Origin: Apium graveolens
Lineage: Eukaryota; Streptophyta; Magnoliopsida; Apiales; Apiaceae
Direction of reading: 5' to 3'
Length of the DNA stretch: 64,000 bases
Assembly: GCF_009905375.1 (NCBI RefSeq)
Contig: NC_133649.1
Coordinates: 229,814,102-229,878,101, forward strand
The notes under the pieces were generated by a model. The model saw only the letters and a program-made list of their open reading frames with translations. It did no database searches and was not told the origin of the DNA. Below are positions 1 through 11,481 of the stretch, piece after piece. A program made the position numbers and the translations under genes. Each line of letters opens with the position of its first letter. Position 1 is the first letter of the stretch.

Positions 1-1082
1 AAGTTACGTATCCCCTGGGTTTCAAATTGTTTTGTTAACTTGGTTTTGGGGGAAAAGTAACTTCTGAAAATGCCTATCTCTAAATTTTGAATAAAATGAA
101 AATGTTTTGGAAAATGTGTTGTGTTATAATTGTTTTGACAAGAGATAGGTAAGTGATTTGGAAAACTGGATAAAAAAAAATGATCAGATAATTGGATGAG
201 TGTGCGCAGAGGGCCCGTAACGGCCTGGAAGTTAGCGTAAGAGGCGAAGTGGTTGCACACCCTATTATAACCACCAGCCCAGCGTGACAGGGACCTAGCT
301 AGTCTCTGAGTTCCCGAACAAGTTTCATAGGATAGCCTGATCAGCTGTCTCACCAGGGATCATCCAATACTTTTATATCTGAGCAACTTATTTGGAGGTT
401 CCCGAGAGGAACAAGTTTTATAGATCCTGCGATGGGATAAGTTTTATGGTTCCCGTAACGGAACAAATGATTTTGGGTCCCCGTAACGGGATAAAATGTT
501 TTATGGGTCCTGCGATGGTACGGAATAATTGAAAATGAAAGTAGCATGCTAAAATTGAAATTTGGTATTTATGCACAGCACACAACTGATGATTTGATTT
601 TACAGAGCATGCTAATTTTGATATCCAGTTTATACAGGTTTTACTTGTTTTCTAGCAAGTTATGAATTTTGTTCCTATAATTATTTATCATAAATTGTTT
701 TTGATTATTATTCATATAGTGGTACTGCTGAGCAATTGATTGCTCACCCTTGAAAAATGTTTTATATATGTATTGCAGATGCCTAGGGGATTCTCCCGTG
801 GTGGTCAGGGCAGAGTTCCAGTTCCTTCTGCGTCAGGCTCCTCTAAGGTAGTTGTGTTGGACCCAAGCGGGTCTGTTGAGTTGCTAATCAGAGATAGTAT
901 TGTTTGGATTGTTTTTAGTAAGTTTGTTTTGTGATAGTTATAACCTAAGTCATACTTAAACCTGGAAAAGATCTTGGAAAAAGGGGTTGTGTATATATAA
1001 TAATATTGAGTTGGATTATATTATGTTGTTAATGTTGTTATTGATGACGTTAACTCCTGACCCCAGGGTTGAGGCCGTCACA
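1..1082 (+). repeat. E1 5' LTR, 3' portion
   Basis: Matches 6803-7881. It ends in CA at 1081-1082, two bases before the PBS. The stretch holds the R/U5 part, including a row of small inverted repeats (212-521). An ORF-like stretch at 740-934 is LTR sequence and is repeated at 7520-7656. Confidence 0.88.
212..521 (+). repeat. Row of short hairpins with shared loops in E1 LTR
   Basis: Six short inverted repeats lie in the LTR. They are 212-225 (GGCC, loop CGTAAC, GGCC), 398-412 (GTTCC/GGAAC), 424-438 (ATCC/GGAT, loop TGCGATG), 449-464 (GTTCC, loop CGTAAC, GGAAC), 477-492 (GTCCC, loop CGTAAC, GGGAT) and 507-521 (GTCC, loop TGCGATG, imperfect). Stems differ in sequence but still pair, and loops recur. 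The second LTR copy carries the same row at 7011-7320; there the last two stems pair as GTCC/GGAC and the 398-412 equivalent is broken. A function in RNA folding or packaging is inference. Confidence 0.7.
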
Positions 1083-1084
1083 GT

Positions 1085-1097
1085 TGGTATCAGAGCT
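1085..1097 (+). promoter_or_regulatory. E1 primer binding site (initiator Met tRNA)
   Basis: TGGTATCAGAGCT, complementary to the 3' end of plant initiator methionine tRNA. It sits two bases after the LTR end and would prime minus-strand DNA synthesis. Confidence 0.92.
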
Positions 1098-2448
1098 ACA
1101 GGTTTGAGTCCCTGATTTAGGTTAGGAATAGAGTCAGAAGAGTGCAAGAAGGTTTATTCTATATAGATATGGGTCAGCAACTCAACCAGAGGAGCGAGTC
1201 TGTGAGTTTAGTCAAGGGTTTGAAAGCGTAACCCTGATGTATGTTGGGGATTGGCTGGAACTGCCCTAGATTTTTAGTAAGTCTCCCTTATATATAGGTA
1301 TCATTGGCAATGTCTAGTTGAGGTTTCTAGTTTCTTTTCTCGAGCAAGCGAATCTGACCGTGAAAGTTCAGGTGGAAGGGTAATAGTCAGCGGCTTCCAT
1401 GACAGCCGAGTCTCATAGTGAATATGGATCAGTACTGAGGTTTATACCTTGCACCCTTATATTTCTTTCCTCGGAAGTTCTATCGGTTGATTGGGGCAAA
1501 CAATACATATGACGTGACTATTTGTCTGTCTGACAAAGGGTCTTGTGGGACGCCACCGAATTATATGTTGTAAACTGTATGGTACTAAGATTGGCCATCC
1601 TACGTACTTGTATGGTTGCTCCCTGTCATATCCGCATTTCCTTCATATTTCTTTTAGAATGAATTATTTTGACTTCGAAATTTTATTTGGTATTTTATGG
1701 CAATGAATTTCCTTCGGTAACCACTGTGGTCCAGATTGTCCCAATTATGGAAAGTAAACGAAGAATTGGCCGTTAGAAGAAGTAAAAGTTCTGTATCCGA
1801 TTGCTATTTTGGAATAACGACAGCAAAAAGGATTGGCAATCCATTGGTGAAGGTTTTCGTCTTAGAGAAGTTAATTCAATGGTACGCGAGTCTATGGCAA
1901 ATGATAGCGAACTGCCCTTAGAAGAATGGGTGGTTGAAATAGGATTAGTATGTCCAACAGGATTCAGAGTTCCTTAAGTCTGACCTGGTTTGCGAGATTG
2001 TTTTTTTTTTGTAGTTTTGGCTGATATAGCCAACCCCATTTTTGTTATGTTGGATAGTGATATATATTGTTATTAGTATGTGATATGTCACAATGTTCTA
2101 AATTGTGGAGTTGAGGGACGGCAGTTGGTTAGTATACTTGTTGGTGGTTTGGTTGATGTTGATGGGTTGATATGGTTGTTGGTTAATTGTTGGTGTCGGC
2201 TCGAGTCCGACTGGTAGTTAGTAATATAGAGGAAATGCTGCCCAAATTTTTGGAAAATACCCTACTTTTAAAAATACAACGTATACAATGATGTGTTACT
2301 GATGTTTCTGTTGATACTCCAATTGATCAATTAAAAGAGAGAGTTGGTTAAGTGTACCAACTAATGGTCAGTTAGATAGAAGTCGGTTCTAATTAGAGTA
2401 AGTCAATTTCTGACGTGATTTTCAGACCTGGAAACAAAGAACGTTCGA
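1098..2448 (+). other. E1 leader and eroded gag, no readable frame
   Basis: The stretch between the PBS and the zinc knuckle should hold the gag start and capsid region. I see only short open stretches (for example 1736-1921) with no family resemblance I can name. The expected gag frame is broken by stops. Confidence 0.5.
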
Positions 2449-2545
2449 TGTGTCACATGTGGTCATAAGGGTCATTATGCGTCGGAGTGCAATCCAGAAA
2501 ATTCAAGAGTTACTTGTTACAAATATGGGAAGGTTGAGCGTATTG
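2449..2545 (+). pseudogene. gag: E1 gag nucleocapsid remnant (CCHC zinc knuckles)
   Basis: Codons 2449-2490 spell a perfect CX2CX4HX4C zinc knuckle (CVTCGHKGHYASEC), the RNA-binding motif of retrotransposon nucleocapsid. A second knuckle follows at about 2515-2556 but has lost its second Cys (to Tyr) and its His (to Arg), so it would not bind zinc. Two knuckles in a row are usual for Tekay/Del-type gag. No long ORF surrounds them. Identification of the first motif is firm; the boundaries of the pseudogene are not. Confidence 0.75.
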
Positions 2546-3049
2546 CAAGGAGTTGTGGAACGGTTACTCAAGGTACGACATCTCAAAGGTCAACATCCAG
2601 CATAGTTAGAGGCAAAACTTCCAGAGTGACCAAAAGATCAAGTGTTTAGAATTCGGACATAGTGCAGCTGATCTGACACTCTTTGAGTTAAAGGAGTTTG
2701 ACATGATTTTAGTAACGAATTGGTTGTCCTTTCATAAGGCAAGGATTAATTCAAGAGAGGCGAATAGTAAAGTGGATGGGAGCCAGTAGTAGGGTGAATT
2801 GCTAAAGGAAGGAGCAAGATAAGAAGCTCTTCCAATCGTGCAAAGAAAATAGTTAATAAGCTAAGGAGATGAAGTAGATCCACCCTGTGTAAAGATACGA
2901 AGAAGAAAATACTTAAGCTGAAGGAAGTTGAGTAATATATAATTGCCTTGGAATTTCTTTGAAGGCCAGTAGGGCGAAGTAAGTAGTTCGATAATTGTAA
3001 AGATAATGCAAGGAAATTGAACATACCAGGTTTAGTTCCTTGGTTTGTA

Positions 3050-3420
3050 CCAGAGATGTTGCTGAAAAGAAGGATGAAATTATGAGAGTATGTAATGATT
3101 ATCGGGAGTTTAACAAATCAATGAGTAGGAATAAGTAACCCTATTAAGAATTGATTATTTAGGTGACTTAATTCAAGGAGTGTGTTCTTTCTCGGGGAAT
3201 GACTTAAGATTCAGCCTGAGAACGTATTGAAGACTGCAGTTAAAACGAAATATGGCCATCACAATTTTTGGTAATATTATTTGGATTAACAAGTGTATCA
3301 GTTAGTGAACATGGTGTATAAGGAGTGCGTGAATAAGCATGATTGTATTTATTGATAACATCCTCAACTATTCAAGGACCAAGGACGTCTATATGGAACG
3401 CCCACGGATTTCCCTACAAA
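3050..3420 (+). pseudogene. pol: E1 reverse transcriptase remnant
   Basis: Pieces of Ty3/gypsy RT are readable across several frames. Around 3086-3180 there is a CNDYREFNK...RIDYLGDLIQG stretch, matching the RT motif before the catalytic core. Around 3215-3260 comes QPENVLKTAVKTKYGHHNF. At about 3340-3380 the catalytic box reads FIDNILNYS, where the family has F-[IV]-DD-I-L, so the second Asp is lost. Stops and frame changes separate the pieces. The protease and the first part of RT are not recognisable. A dead copy. Confidence 0.75.
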
Positions 3421-3786
3421 GATTAGAAGAAAAATAACTATATATTAAGTTTCAAGTATGAATTTTGGCTAAGAGTAGCAAATGATTCCGATTATTCCAT
3501 TAACGAACATTTAAGCAAGGCCGGTGTAGTAACAGATGCACTATATAAAAGGAAAGGATTGAATGTGATTAAAATCACCAAGGAATTAATAAAGGAATAG
3601 GGAAAAGGTGGAATGTGAAGTGCAAATATCTGAAGGTGAGAAGAAGTGAAGACATGAGATTACTTTCCAGTCTTAACTGATGGTGAGAAGTAAGAGGTGT
3701 TTGAATGTTTGGAAACTGAATTGAAAATAAGCACCAGCTATCATCCATAGAGGAAGGGTCAAAGTGAAAAGACGATTCAGACAATA
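3421..3786 (+). other. E1 RNase H and integrase core region, too eroded to read
   Basis: By position this should encode RNase H and the integrase zinc finger and catalytic core. I see only fragments. The segment is much shorter than the family needs, so a deletion is likely. Confidence 0.5.
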
Positions 3787-4320
3787 TAAGATATGTTGAG
3801 AGTATATAGTTTGGATCTAAAAGGAAACTGTGGTAATCACCTACCACTGATTGAGTTTTTCTATATTAATAATTATCATGTTAGTAGGGGAATGCTACCT
3901 TGCGAAGCCCTGTATGAGCATAAGTGTGAGTTCCCCTCTATTGAGAGAAAGTGGGATTAGAAATGTTGTTAGGTCATGAGTCAATTCAGCGCACCAAGGA
4001 CGTAGTGGTGTTGATGCGGAAAAGAGTTGAAGCAGTTCGGGATGGACAAAGAAAGGAGACGGATTTGCATCGAAAGAGTATAGATATAAAAGTAGGATCA
4101 TGGGTATTGACAAAATTTCACCTTGAAAGAAATTGGTTAGGTTTAGTTAGAAGGGGTGAGTTGAGCCCTAAATATATGTACCGTTGGAGGTATCGAGAAA
4201 GATAGATGAAGTGCTCATGAGCTAGCATTGTCATTACTGTTGCAGCAAATTATAGTGTATCCTGCATGCCATTGTTAAAGTGATATGTTCTTAATTCGAA
4301 CTAAGCCATTGAGTAGGAGC
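3787..4320 (+). pseudogene. pol: E1 integrase C-terminal remnant
   Basis: At 3790-3945 the frame reads LRVYSLDLKG...HLPLIEFFYINNYHVS, the Ty3/gypsy integrase segment usually written HLPL-[IV]-EF-[AS]-YNN. At 3951-4205 the 84-residue open stretch reads like the integrase C-terminus (GSWVLTKFHLERN..., then GELSPKYMYRW in place of the usual G-KLSPRYIGPF). A further scrap to about 4320 resembles the 'H-VFHVS-L' end. Frame breaks separate the pieces. This is the best preserved coding region of E1. Confidence 0.75.
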
Positions 4321-4536
4321 CAATGGGCTCTCATCCAAATTATTCTACGTGGAATGATCGACTCAGATCCTAGACCGTTATGAGTGAGTCCTTAGGAATG
4401 AGTTTATATCCTTAGTGAGTGTGCTTTGAATGAATCCTTGAGTAGAAGAGTCTATTTGGGAGTTGGAGTCAGATATGCTTGACAAATATCCTCACTTGTT
4501 TAGTTAAAAATCAGATTCTGAGGACAGAATCTTTTT

Positions 4537-4548
4537 AAGGGGGGAAGA
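4537..4548 (+). promoter_or_regulatory. E1 polypurine tract
   Basis: AAGGGGGGAAGA directly precedes the 3' LTR. It is the plus-strand primer site for reverse transcription. Confidence 0.8.
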
Positions 4549-7500
4549 TTATAACGACTCGTATATTTTAATATTGTTTAAATGTGTAATTATTAAATAG
4601 TTACATAAACAAAATATGTGTATGGGTTCAGTCAGCTGGATATTAAATTGTTATTACTTATATGTGATTATTGGTGTTCGAGGATGATTTGTGTAATTAG
4701 TTGTGAAGCTGTGTTGTTTTGTTTTTGTATTTAAAGGTGATTCTATTCAAGAATTATTTCCATAAATACTTGGATTATCCCTAAAATCATTCTTATGGCT
4801 TCATAATTTTATTAATTATTTTTAAGAGTTTTTAAAATTGAGAAATCAACATTTCATCAATTATTTAGCCATATATGATTTTCTGATTGTAATTATTTTT
4901 TAAATCTGTATTTAATTCCAAAATCCTTTAAAAATTATGAAACTCACATTTATTTAAGTTTGGAATATTCTGAGAATTTTAAAATTAATTTGGTATTTTT
5001 TGGATAAATTTTACCTACGTGTTGTTTCGTTTATTCGTTAAAAGCGGGGATAAATTCCGTTTTAGTAATTATTTTAAAACCTACAAAAAATTTATTTGAT
5101 TAGTTTTATTTGATTCAGAACTTTTTTTGAAGTCTATTTGGGAGTTATTTCAATTTATATTATCCGCGTATTGTATCGTTAAAACATTAAATTTCGGGTT
5201 AGACAATGCTTGAGTCGCGGGTTTATACATTAAATATTAATAAAATATAAGAAGGGGCAGTTTTATTCGGGTGACCCGTTTCCTTCTTCTTCTTTTTCAA
5301 TCCTCGGTCTCTCCCCTCTCTCTCACGATCAATCTCTGTCTCAATTTTCCGGTATCTCTCCCTCCTCTCCTGTTTTTCTCCCCTTTCCCCCTGTTCTTCC
5401 CTTCGTTGCCGCCTTGTTCTATTTTCTCCGGCGACAATTTCCGCCGCCTTTCACCGCTGTGTTTCCGATACAGGTTTTATTTGATTCTTACTGCTCAGTC
5501 AAGGGCATATATATATGTGTATATCTTTTGCTGTGCGGTTGGTGTGTGTCGTCGCCGCCCCTCACCGTTTTCTGGTGAGGTGGTGGCGCGTGGGTATGCG
5601 CGTTGGTCGCCTGTGTTTTCCATTTCTGGTTGGTTCCGATTTTTCCTGGTTCCATTTTTACTTGATTGTATCTGTATGTATATATATATACATGCTATTA
5701 CAATTGGGTGTTGTCGCTGTGCTTCTGGATTTCGGCTGTTGGCCGTTCTCCGGCTGTTGTGTTGCCGTATTTCATTCCGGTTGTGTATTAAATTGCTTCG
5801 GGTTTTTGCTAAATTTCGCAAGAATAATATTTGATTATTGAGATGATATAAATTATTTACGATCGGAATTTTATTTATCGGTGAAACCCGCGATTTCGGA
5901 ACCCGAATCGGGTACCTCCGGGTTTTACCACCGTCGGCGATGAGCCTCGGCGAGCCGACGGTGGACGGTGATGACGTTGTTCTGAGTCCTACGATTTAAA
6001 AATACAAAATACGATATAAAACATAAAAACGTGACTAATTATTAATAATTGTATTTAATTGGTAATTGAGAATTTTGGACTGATATTGATGGCTGAAATC
6101 GGTGGTTGGTTTTGGATTGCGATTGATTGTAGTTGTGTTTTTTGGGACGTCGGGATGTTCGACGGGTTAGCCAATAATCAAAGAAGGTGCTGCCCGATTT
6201 CCAAAAAATTTAATTACAGAAATACGAGGTCGTACCCAATGACTATCGGAATGTCGATCGATTATATGTAACTATTTTGTACGAAATCTGATTATATGTT
6301 GTGATAAATACTTTACGAAAATCGATAACCCTAATTTCATAGAAGGCTAAATATACCTATTTTCTGAAAACGAACACCGAACTGATTTTCGAAGACGTGA
6401 ACCCTAATTGATACGTGTATTATTATATGAAGTATTACGAGTCGGGTTTTGTTAACGTCCGGGTAGATGGTTAGCGAGAATATGTCAAGCATAATCGAAG
6501 GTCTAAATTAGAGTATTTCGACTTTGTAGGTGCTAGTCGGAAAGCCTAAGAGTTGGCGTTGGATAGCCTAGTGGACAGTCGACGAGCTCAGTAAGGTTCC
6601 AATCGAAGGACCTGAGTGTTGAAGTCGAATCCAGGGTAATCTATTGGTTAGACGTTAAAGCCTCAGCGTCCGTGTCAGCTTAAGGTCAATGGATAATATT
6701 TGTAAAGCTCTGCAAGGCAAGTACCCCTGAACAAATCTTTTACAATTCGGTACTATATGAATAATTGTTGATTTAAATTTACGTACTGGAACAGAACGAT
6801 TTAAGTTACGTATCCCCTGGGTTTCAAATTGTTTTGTTAACTTGGTTTTGGGGGAAAAGTAACTTCTGAAAATGCCTATCTCTAAATTTTGAATAAAATG
6901 AAAATGTTTTGGAAAATGTGCTATGTTATAATTGTTTTGACAAGAGATAGGTAAGTGATTTGGAAAACTGGATAAAAAATGATCAGATAATTGGATGAGT
7001 ATGCGCAGAAGGCCCGTAACGGCCTGGAAGTTAGCGTAAGAGGCGAAGTGGTTGCACACCCTATTATAACCACCAGCCCAGCGTGACAGGGACCAAGCTA
7101 GTCTCTGAGTTCCGGAACAAGTTTCATAGGATAGCATGATCAGCTATCTCACCAGGGATCATCCAATACTTTTATATCTAAGCAACTGATTTGGAGGTTC
7201 CCGAGATTAACAAGTTTTATAGATCCTATGATGGGATAAGTTTTATGGTTCCCGTAACGGAACAAATGATTTTGGGTCCTTGTAACGGGACAAAAGGTTT
7301 TATGGGTCCTGTGATGGGACGGAATAATTGAAAATAAAAGAAGCATGCTAAAATTGAAATTTAGTATTTATGCACAGCACACAACTGATGATTTAATTTT
7401 ATAGAGCATGCTAATTTCGATATCTAGTTCATACAGGTTTTACTTGTTTTCTAGCAAGTTATGAATTCTGTTCCTATAATTATTTCTCATAAACTGTTTT

Positions 7501-7881
7501 TGATTATTATTCATATAGTGGTACTGCTGAGCAATTGTTTGCTCACCCTTGAAAAATGTTTTATATATGTATTGCAGATGCCTAGGGGATTCTCCCGTGG
7601 TGGTCAGGGCAGAGTTCCAGTTCCTTCCGCGTCAGGCTCCTCTAAGGTAGTTGTGTAGGACCCAAGCGGGTCTGTTGAGTTGCTAATCAGAGATAGTATT
7701 GTTTGGATTGTTTTTAGTAAGTTTATTTTATGATAGTTATAACCTAAGTCATACTTAAACCTGGAAAAGATCTTGGAAAAAGGGGTTGTGTATATATAAT
7801 AATATTAAGTTGGATTATATTATGTTGTTAATGTTGTTATTGATGACGTCAACTCCTGACCCCAGGGTTGAGGCCGTCACA
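4549..7881 (+). repeat. E1 3' LTR, about 3.3 kb
   Basis: The start is set by the polypurine tract. The first bases (TTATAACGACTCG) look like a mutated form of the usual TGTAACGACTCG start. The end is GTCACA at 7876-7881. A pyrimidine-rich block at 5275-5450 is probably the transcript start region, and the 187-residue open frame across it (5271-5834) is not a gene. Positions 6803-7881 duplicate 1-1082. The flanking E2 coding frame resumes right after 7881. Confidence 0.85.
5243..5252 (+). promoter_or_regulatory. Candidate TATA box of E1 LTR
   Basis: AAATATAAGA lies about 30 bases before the pyrimidine-rich tract at 5275, a usual TATA-to-start distance in plants. Position and base composition are the only support. 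Confidence 0.35.
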
Positions 7882-9098
7882 ACCTTACTATATGATAAAG
7901 GCAACTCAGTTACCTTTAATTTTGAAGCCTATGTTGTCACCTGCAAAAAGGACAACAAAGTGGTTCTTACTGGAGTAAGAAGAGGAAATTGAACTTAGCT
8001 GACTTTAACTCCACAGATGCAGACTTATTTACTTGTCTTTTTAGCAAAGCAAGTCAAGATGAAAGTTGGCAATGGCACAAGAAACTATCTCATTTGAATT
8101 TCAAGATAATGAACGAATTGGTCAGGAAAGTCCTTGTTAGTGGCATTACTCAAGTTGAATTTTTAAAGGATGGATTATGTGGTGCTTCTCAAAATGGAAA
8201 GCAAAAGGAAGCATCATTTAAAAGGTAGCTTGAAACAATAATTGATGAACAATTACAACTACTGCATATGGATTTATTTTGACCAGTCAATGTATTTCCA
8301 ATTTCCAAGAAGAGATATTGCCTAGTGATTGTAGATGATTTTTCAAAATTATCATTGACATATTTTATTGTATCAAAGGATAAAGCTAGTTAAATCATCA
8401 TCAATCACATCAGGTAAGTCAACAATCATCCTGATCTCAAAGTCAGAAGAATCAGGAGAGATAATGGAATCGAGTTCAAGAATTATACAATGAGGTTGTT
8501 TTGTGAAGAAAATGGAATATTGCATGGGTTCTCAGCTCCAAGGACACCACAGAAAAATGGAGTTGTTAAGAGAAAGAACGGATCATTGATTGAAGCTACA
8601 AGAACTATGCTAGAAGAATCAAATTTGCCAACCTTTTTTTGGGTTGAGGCTGTCAACACTACATGTTACAGTCAAAATATTTATTTGATCAATCAAGCCA
8701 GAGGCATGACTCCTTATCAATTGTTCAAGAAAAGAAATCCAACACTGAACTTTTTTCATGTTTTTGGATACAAGTGTTATATTCTAAGGAATCAAGCCGA
8801 TCAGCATGGAAAATTTGATGCAAAAGCTGATGAAGGAATCTTTGTTGGATATGATGTTGGAAAAGCATATAGAGTCTACAATCTGAGAACCAACATTGTT
8901 ATGGAATATGTACATGTTGTATTTGATGATAAAAATATTGAAGGATTGGAAGATGAAGGTTTCCATGAAAGCCTCAAATTTGATAATGTTGATATGTATT
9001 ATGATGATAGTGATGATGAAAGTGGTCTAGAAGGAATGGAAAAAGAATATTCAAACTTGCCATCAAATGAAGCAACAACAGTTAATGCACAAAGTACA
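7882..9098 (+). pseudogene. pol: E2 integrase
   Basis: It opens inside the protease-integrase linker (LYDKGNSVTF..., LTGVRRGN). A GAG-pre-integrase/zinc-finger stretch follows (WHKKLSHLNF at about 8070-8100, then LCGASQNGK, where the family has C-x-x-C, so the last Cys is Ser). The catalytic core begins with LHMDLF at about 8263-8280. It continues with RRDNGIEF at about 8458-8480 and QKNGVVKRKN at about 8550-8580. The usual motif is NGVVERKN, so the catalytic Glu is Lys (residue 27 of the frame starting at 8490). Several stops interrupt the first half. Not active. Confidence 0.85.
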
Positions 9099-9218
9099 AC
9101 ATCCGTTAAAAGACAAAGTGCAGCATCCATTGAAAGACAAGGTACCGCATCCGTTGAATGACAAAGTGCATAATCCGTTGAAAGACAGAATACAACATCC
9201 GTTGATGGTCATTCTTCA
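9099..9218 (+). repeat. 24-bp in-frame tandem repeat in E2 integrase-RT linker
   Basis: Five units of 24 bp (8 codons) built around ATCCGTTGA. The peptide repeat is of the type TSVKRQSA, ASIERQGT, ASVE. Two units carry stops. The segment lies in the variable, acidic linker between integrase and RT. Confidence 0.75.
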
Positions 9219-10984
9219 ATAGGCACTGAAGGTCATTCTAGATTACTGTTTGACAAAACTCAATCTTCAAATCAAAGATCCACCAACTCAGGGGAAGTAT
9301 CAACTAGTCAACACTTAGTCACAAATCAAGACACCAATGGGGCCACCTCATCTAAATCAAATCTACCACCTCAAAGAAAATGGACTAAGAGTCACCCATT
9401 TGAACTGATCATTGGTGATGCAACATCTAGAGTGCAAACAAGAAGAGAAACTCAAGATGAATGTCTCTACAGTAGCTTTTTATCACAGGAAGAACCAAAG
9501 ATGGTAGAAGAGGCTCTAATGGATCCAGATTGGTTTTTATCTATGCAGGAAGAGCTAAACCAATTTGAGAGAAATAAAGTATGAAATATGGTACCCAAAC
9601 CTAAAAACAAGAATTATATTGATACTAAGTGGGTATTCAAAAATAAGATGGATGAGAATGGCATAGTCATAAGGAATAAAGCTAGACTGGTTGCAAAAGG
9701 ATACTCTCGGTAAGAGGGAATATATTTTGATGAGATATTTTCTTCAGTTGCAAGAATTGAAGCTATTAGAATCTTTCTAGCCTATGCAGCCCATGTCAAT
9801 TTCAAAGTCTATCAAATGGATTTAAAAAATGCCTTTCTGAATGGAGAAATGGAGGAGGAAGTCTATGTTAGCCAACCTTTAGGTTTTGAAGACCCCAACT
9901 TTCCAGACTATGTATACTATCTATTGAAAGCACTTCATGGATTGAAGCAAGCACCTAGATCCTGGTATGACACTTTATCAAAGTTTCTTTTAGAAAATAA
10001 CTTCACTAGATGTACTGTTGACAAAATTCTTTTCTTTAGAGATGTAAATGGAGCTAGTATACTTGTTCAAATCTATGTAGATGATATAATATTTGGCTCT
10101 AGAGATGATAAACTTTACAAAATGTTTTCCAAATTGATTCAAAGTAAATATGAAACGAGTATGATGGAAGAACTAACTTATTTTCTTGGTTTACAAGTTA
10201 AGCAAGTTAGTGATGATCTTTTAAAGAAGTTTGATTTAATGGATTGCACATCTGCAAAAAATCTCATGGCCACTGCCACTAAACTTGAATTTAACACAAC
10301 TAAAAAGTCTGTGGACATTTTAAACTATAGAGGTATGGTTGGCTCACTTTTATATTTGACAGCTAGTATGCCATATATAATATTTGCTACATGTCTTTGT
10401 GCTAGATTCCAAACTGATCCTAGGGAATCTCATTTAGTAGCTATTAAGAGAATTTTCAGATATCTCAACGGGACACCAAAACTTGGCATTTGGTACCCTA
10501 GAGTTTCTGGTTTTGATCTAATTGGCTATTCAGATGCAGATGATGCAGGTTGCAAGATTGATAGAAAAAGTACAACAGGGACATGTCAATTTCTAGGAAA
10601 TAAGCTGGTAGCCTGGTTTAGTAAGAAAAAAATTCAGTCTCTACTTCTACAATAGAGGTTGAATACATTGTTGCTGGCAGCCATTGTGCATGGATTCTAT
10701 AGATGAAAAATCAATTGTTGGATTATTGTCTACATGTGGAAAAAATTCCAATCTTCTGTGATAACACAAGTGCCATTGTAATCACTGAAAATCTTGTACA
10801 ACATTCAAGGACAAAGCACATTGACATCAAGTATCACTTCATAAGGAAACATGTTATGAATGGTATTGTGTAACTTCATTTTGTTCCAAGTGATCGGCAA
10901 CTTGCAGACATCTTAACCAAACCACTTGATGAATCAACTTTTACTAGGTTGGTAAGTGAGTTAGGTATGTTAAAATACTCTTAA
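9219..10984 (+). pseudogene. pol: E2 reverse transcriptase and RNase H
   Basis: Copia RT starts in the region EEPKMVEEALMDPDW (about 9485) and contains [45 protein letters not shown] and the catalytic box [11 protein letters not shown] (about 10070-10100). Relative to E10, about 13 residues are missing between QVSDD and LLKKF (about 10218). RNase H follows with [10 protein letters not shown] (E10 has DADFAD) and later IEVEYI and NTSAIVI. Isolated stops occur at about 9583, 9711, 10651, 10699 and 10869. The frame ends at 10982-10984. Well preserved but interrupted. Confidence 0.88.
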
Positions 10985-11481
10985 TTTACTATTGACGTCT
11001 ATGCAATTTGTAACGCATCCAGAATTAAATTTGATTTTCTTGATCAAGTCTTAAAAAAGTGAAATTTTGGCCAAGTCAAAATTACTTTTTCAACGAATAA
11101 GGATTACCCGTTGAAAGTCAAAGATATTTCTGGATATATTGTCCCTCAACGGATAATGGTGTATTTGACATCCGTTGATCAATCATAACTGTTGATTTTA
11201 AAACATCATTTCTTGATATATACTTATAGTCATGTATGTATACGTTGATGGACATTTTTAGAATTTCTACAGTTTAATTTATTTTTAAACGGTTATTTTT
11301 GATATATATCATTGGATATTTATTTTTATTTTTAATCATTTGAGTGTCTTAATTCGGGAAAGTATAATAGCCAATTTCATTTTCAGATCTCACTTTTATC
11401 TTTCTCTAATTTCTTAAGGCAAATTTTACTCTCTTTCTTCCCAAAACCCTCTTTCTCTCTATAACTGCGAAATCAGCAAAA
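10985..11481 (+). other. E2 spacer between pol and extra ORF
   Basis: Non-coding. It contains the words CAACGGAT and ATCCGTTGA in both orientations (11090-11190), the same word used in the 9099-9218 coding repeat. The last 100 bases are pyrimidine-rich, like a 5' UTR. Confidence 0.55.

Larger units (their letters stand above)
1..7881 (+). mobile_element. E1: degenerate Ty3/gypsy (chromovirus-like) LTR retrotransposon, 5' LTR truncated by window
   Basis: Positions 1-1082 and 6803-7881 are direct copies (about 38 substitutions and one 3-bp indel by eye, roughly 96.5% identity). An initiator-Met PBS follows the first copy and a polypurine tract precedes the second, so this is an LTR element. 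The internal part is only about 3.5 kb and keeps scraps of gag, RT and integrase in the canonical gag-RT-INT order. LTRs of about 3.3 kb and the RT/INT wording fit the Tekay/Del-type chromoviruses (recalled family knowledge). It interrupts copia E2 at 7881/7882. The 5-bp target duplication cannot be checked because the left end is outside the window. Confidence 0.85.

Noticed and set aside
1085..1097. tRNA gene fragment
   Set aside because: It is a primer binding site adjacent to an LTR; the same applies at 29471, 45779 and 53400.
2746..3847. Minus-strand frames of 90 residues in E1
   Set aside because: Antisense shadows of the eroded gag-pol; no recognisable motif.
5271..5834. 187-residue plus-strand open frame (and overlapping 108-residue frames on both strands)
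   Set aside because: Lies in the E1 LTR leader, pyrimidine-rich with biased composition and no family resemblance; overlapping frames on both strands point to composition, not a gene.
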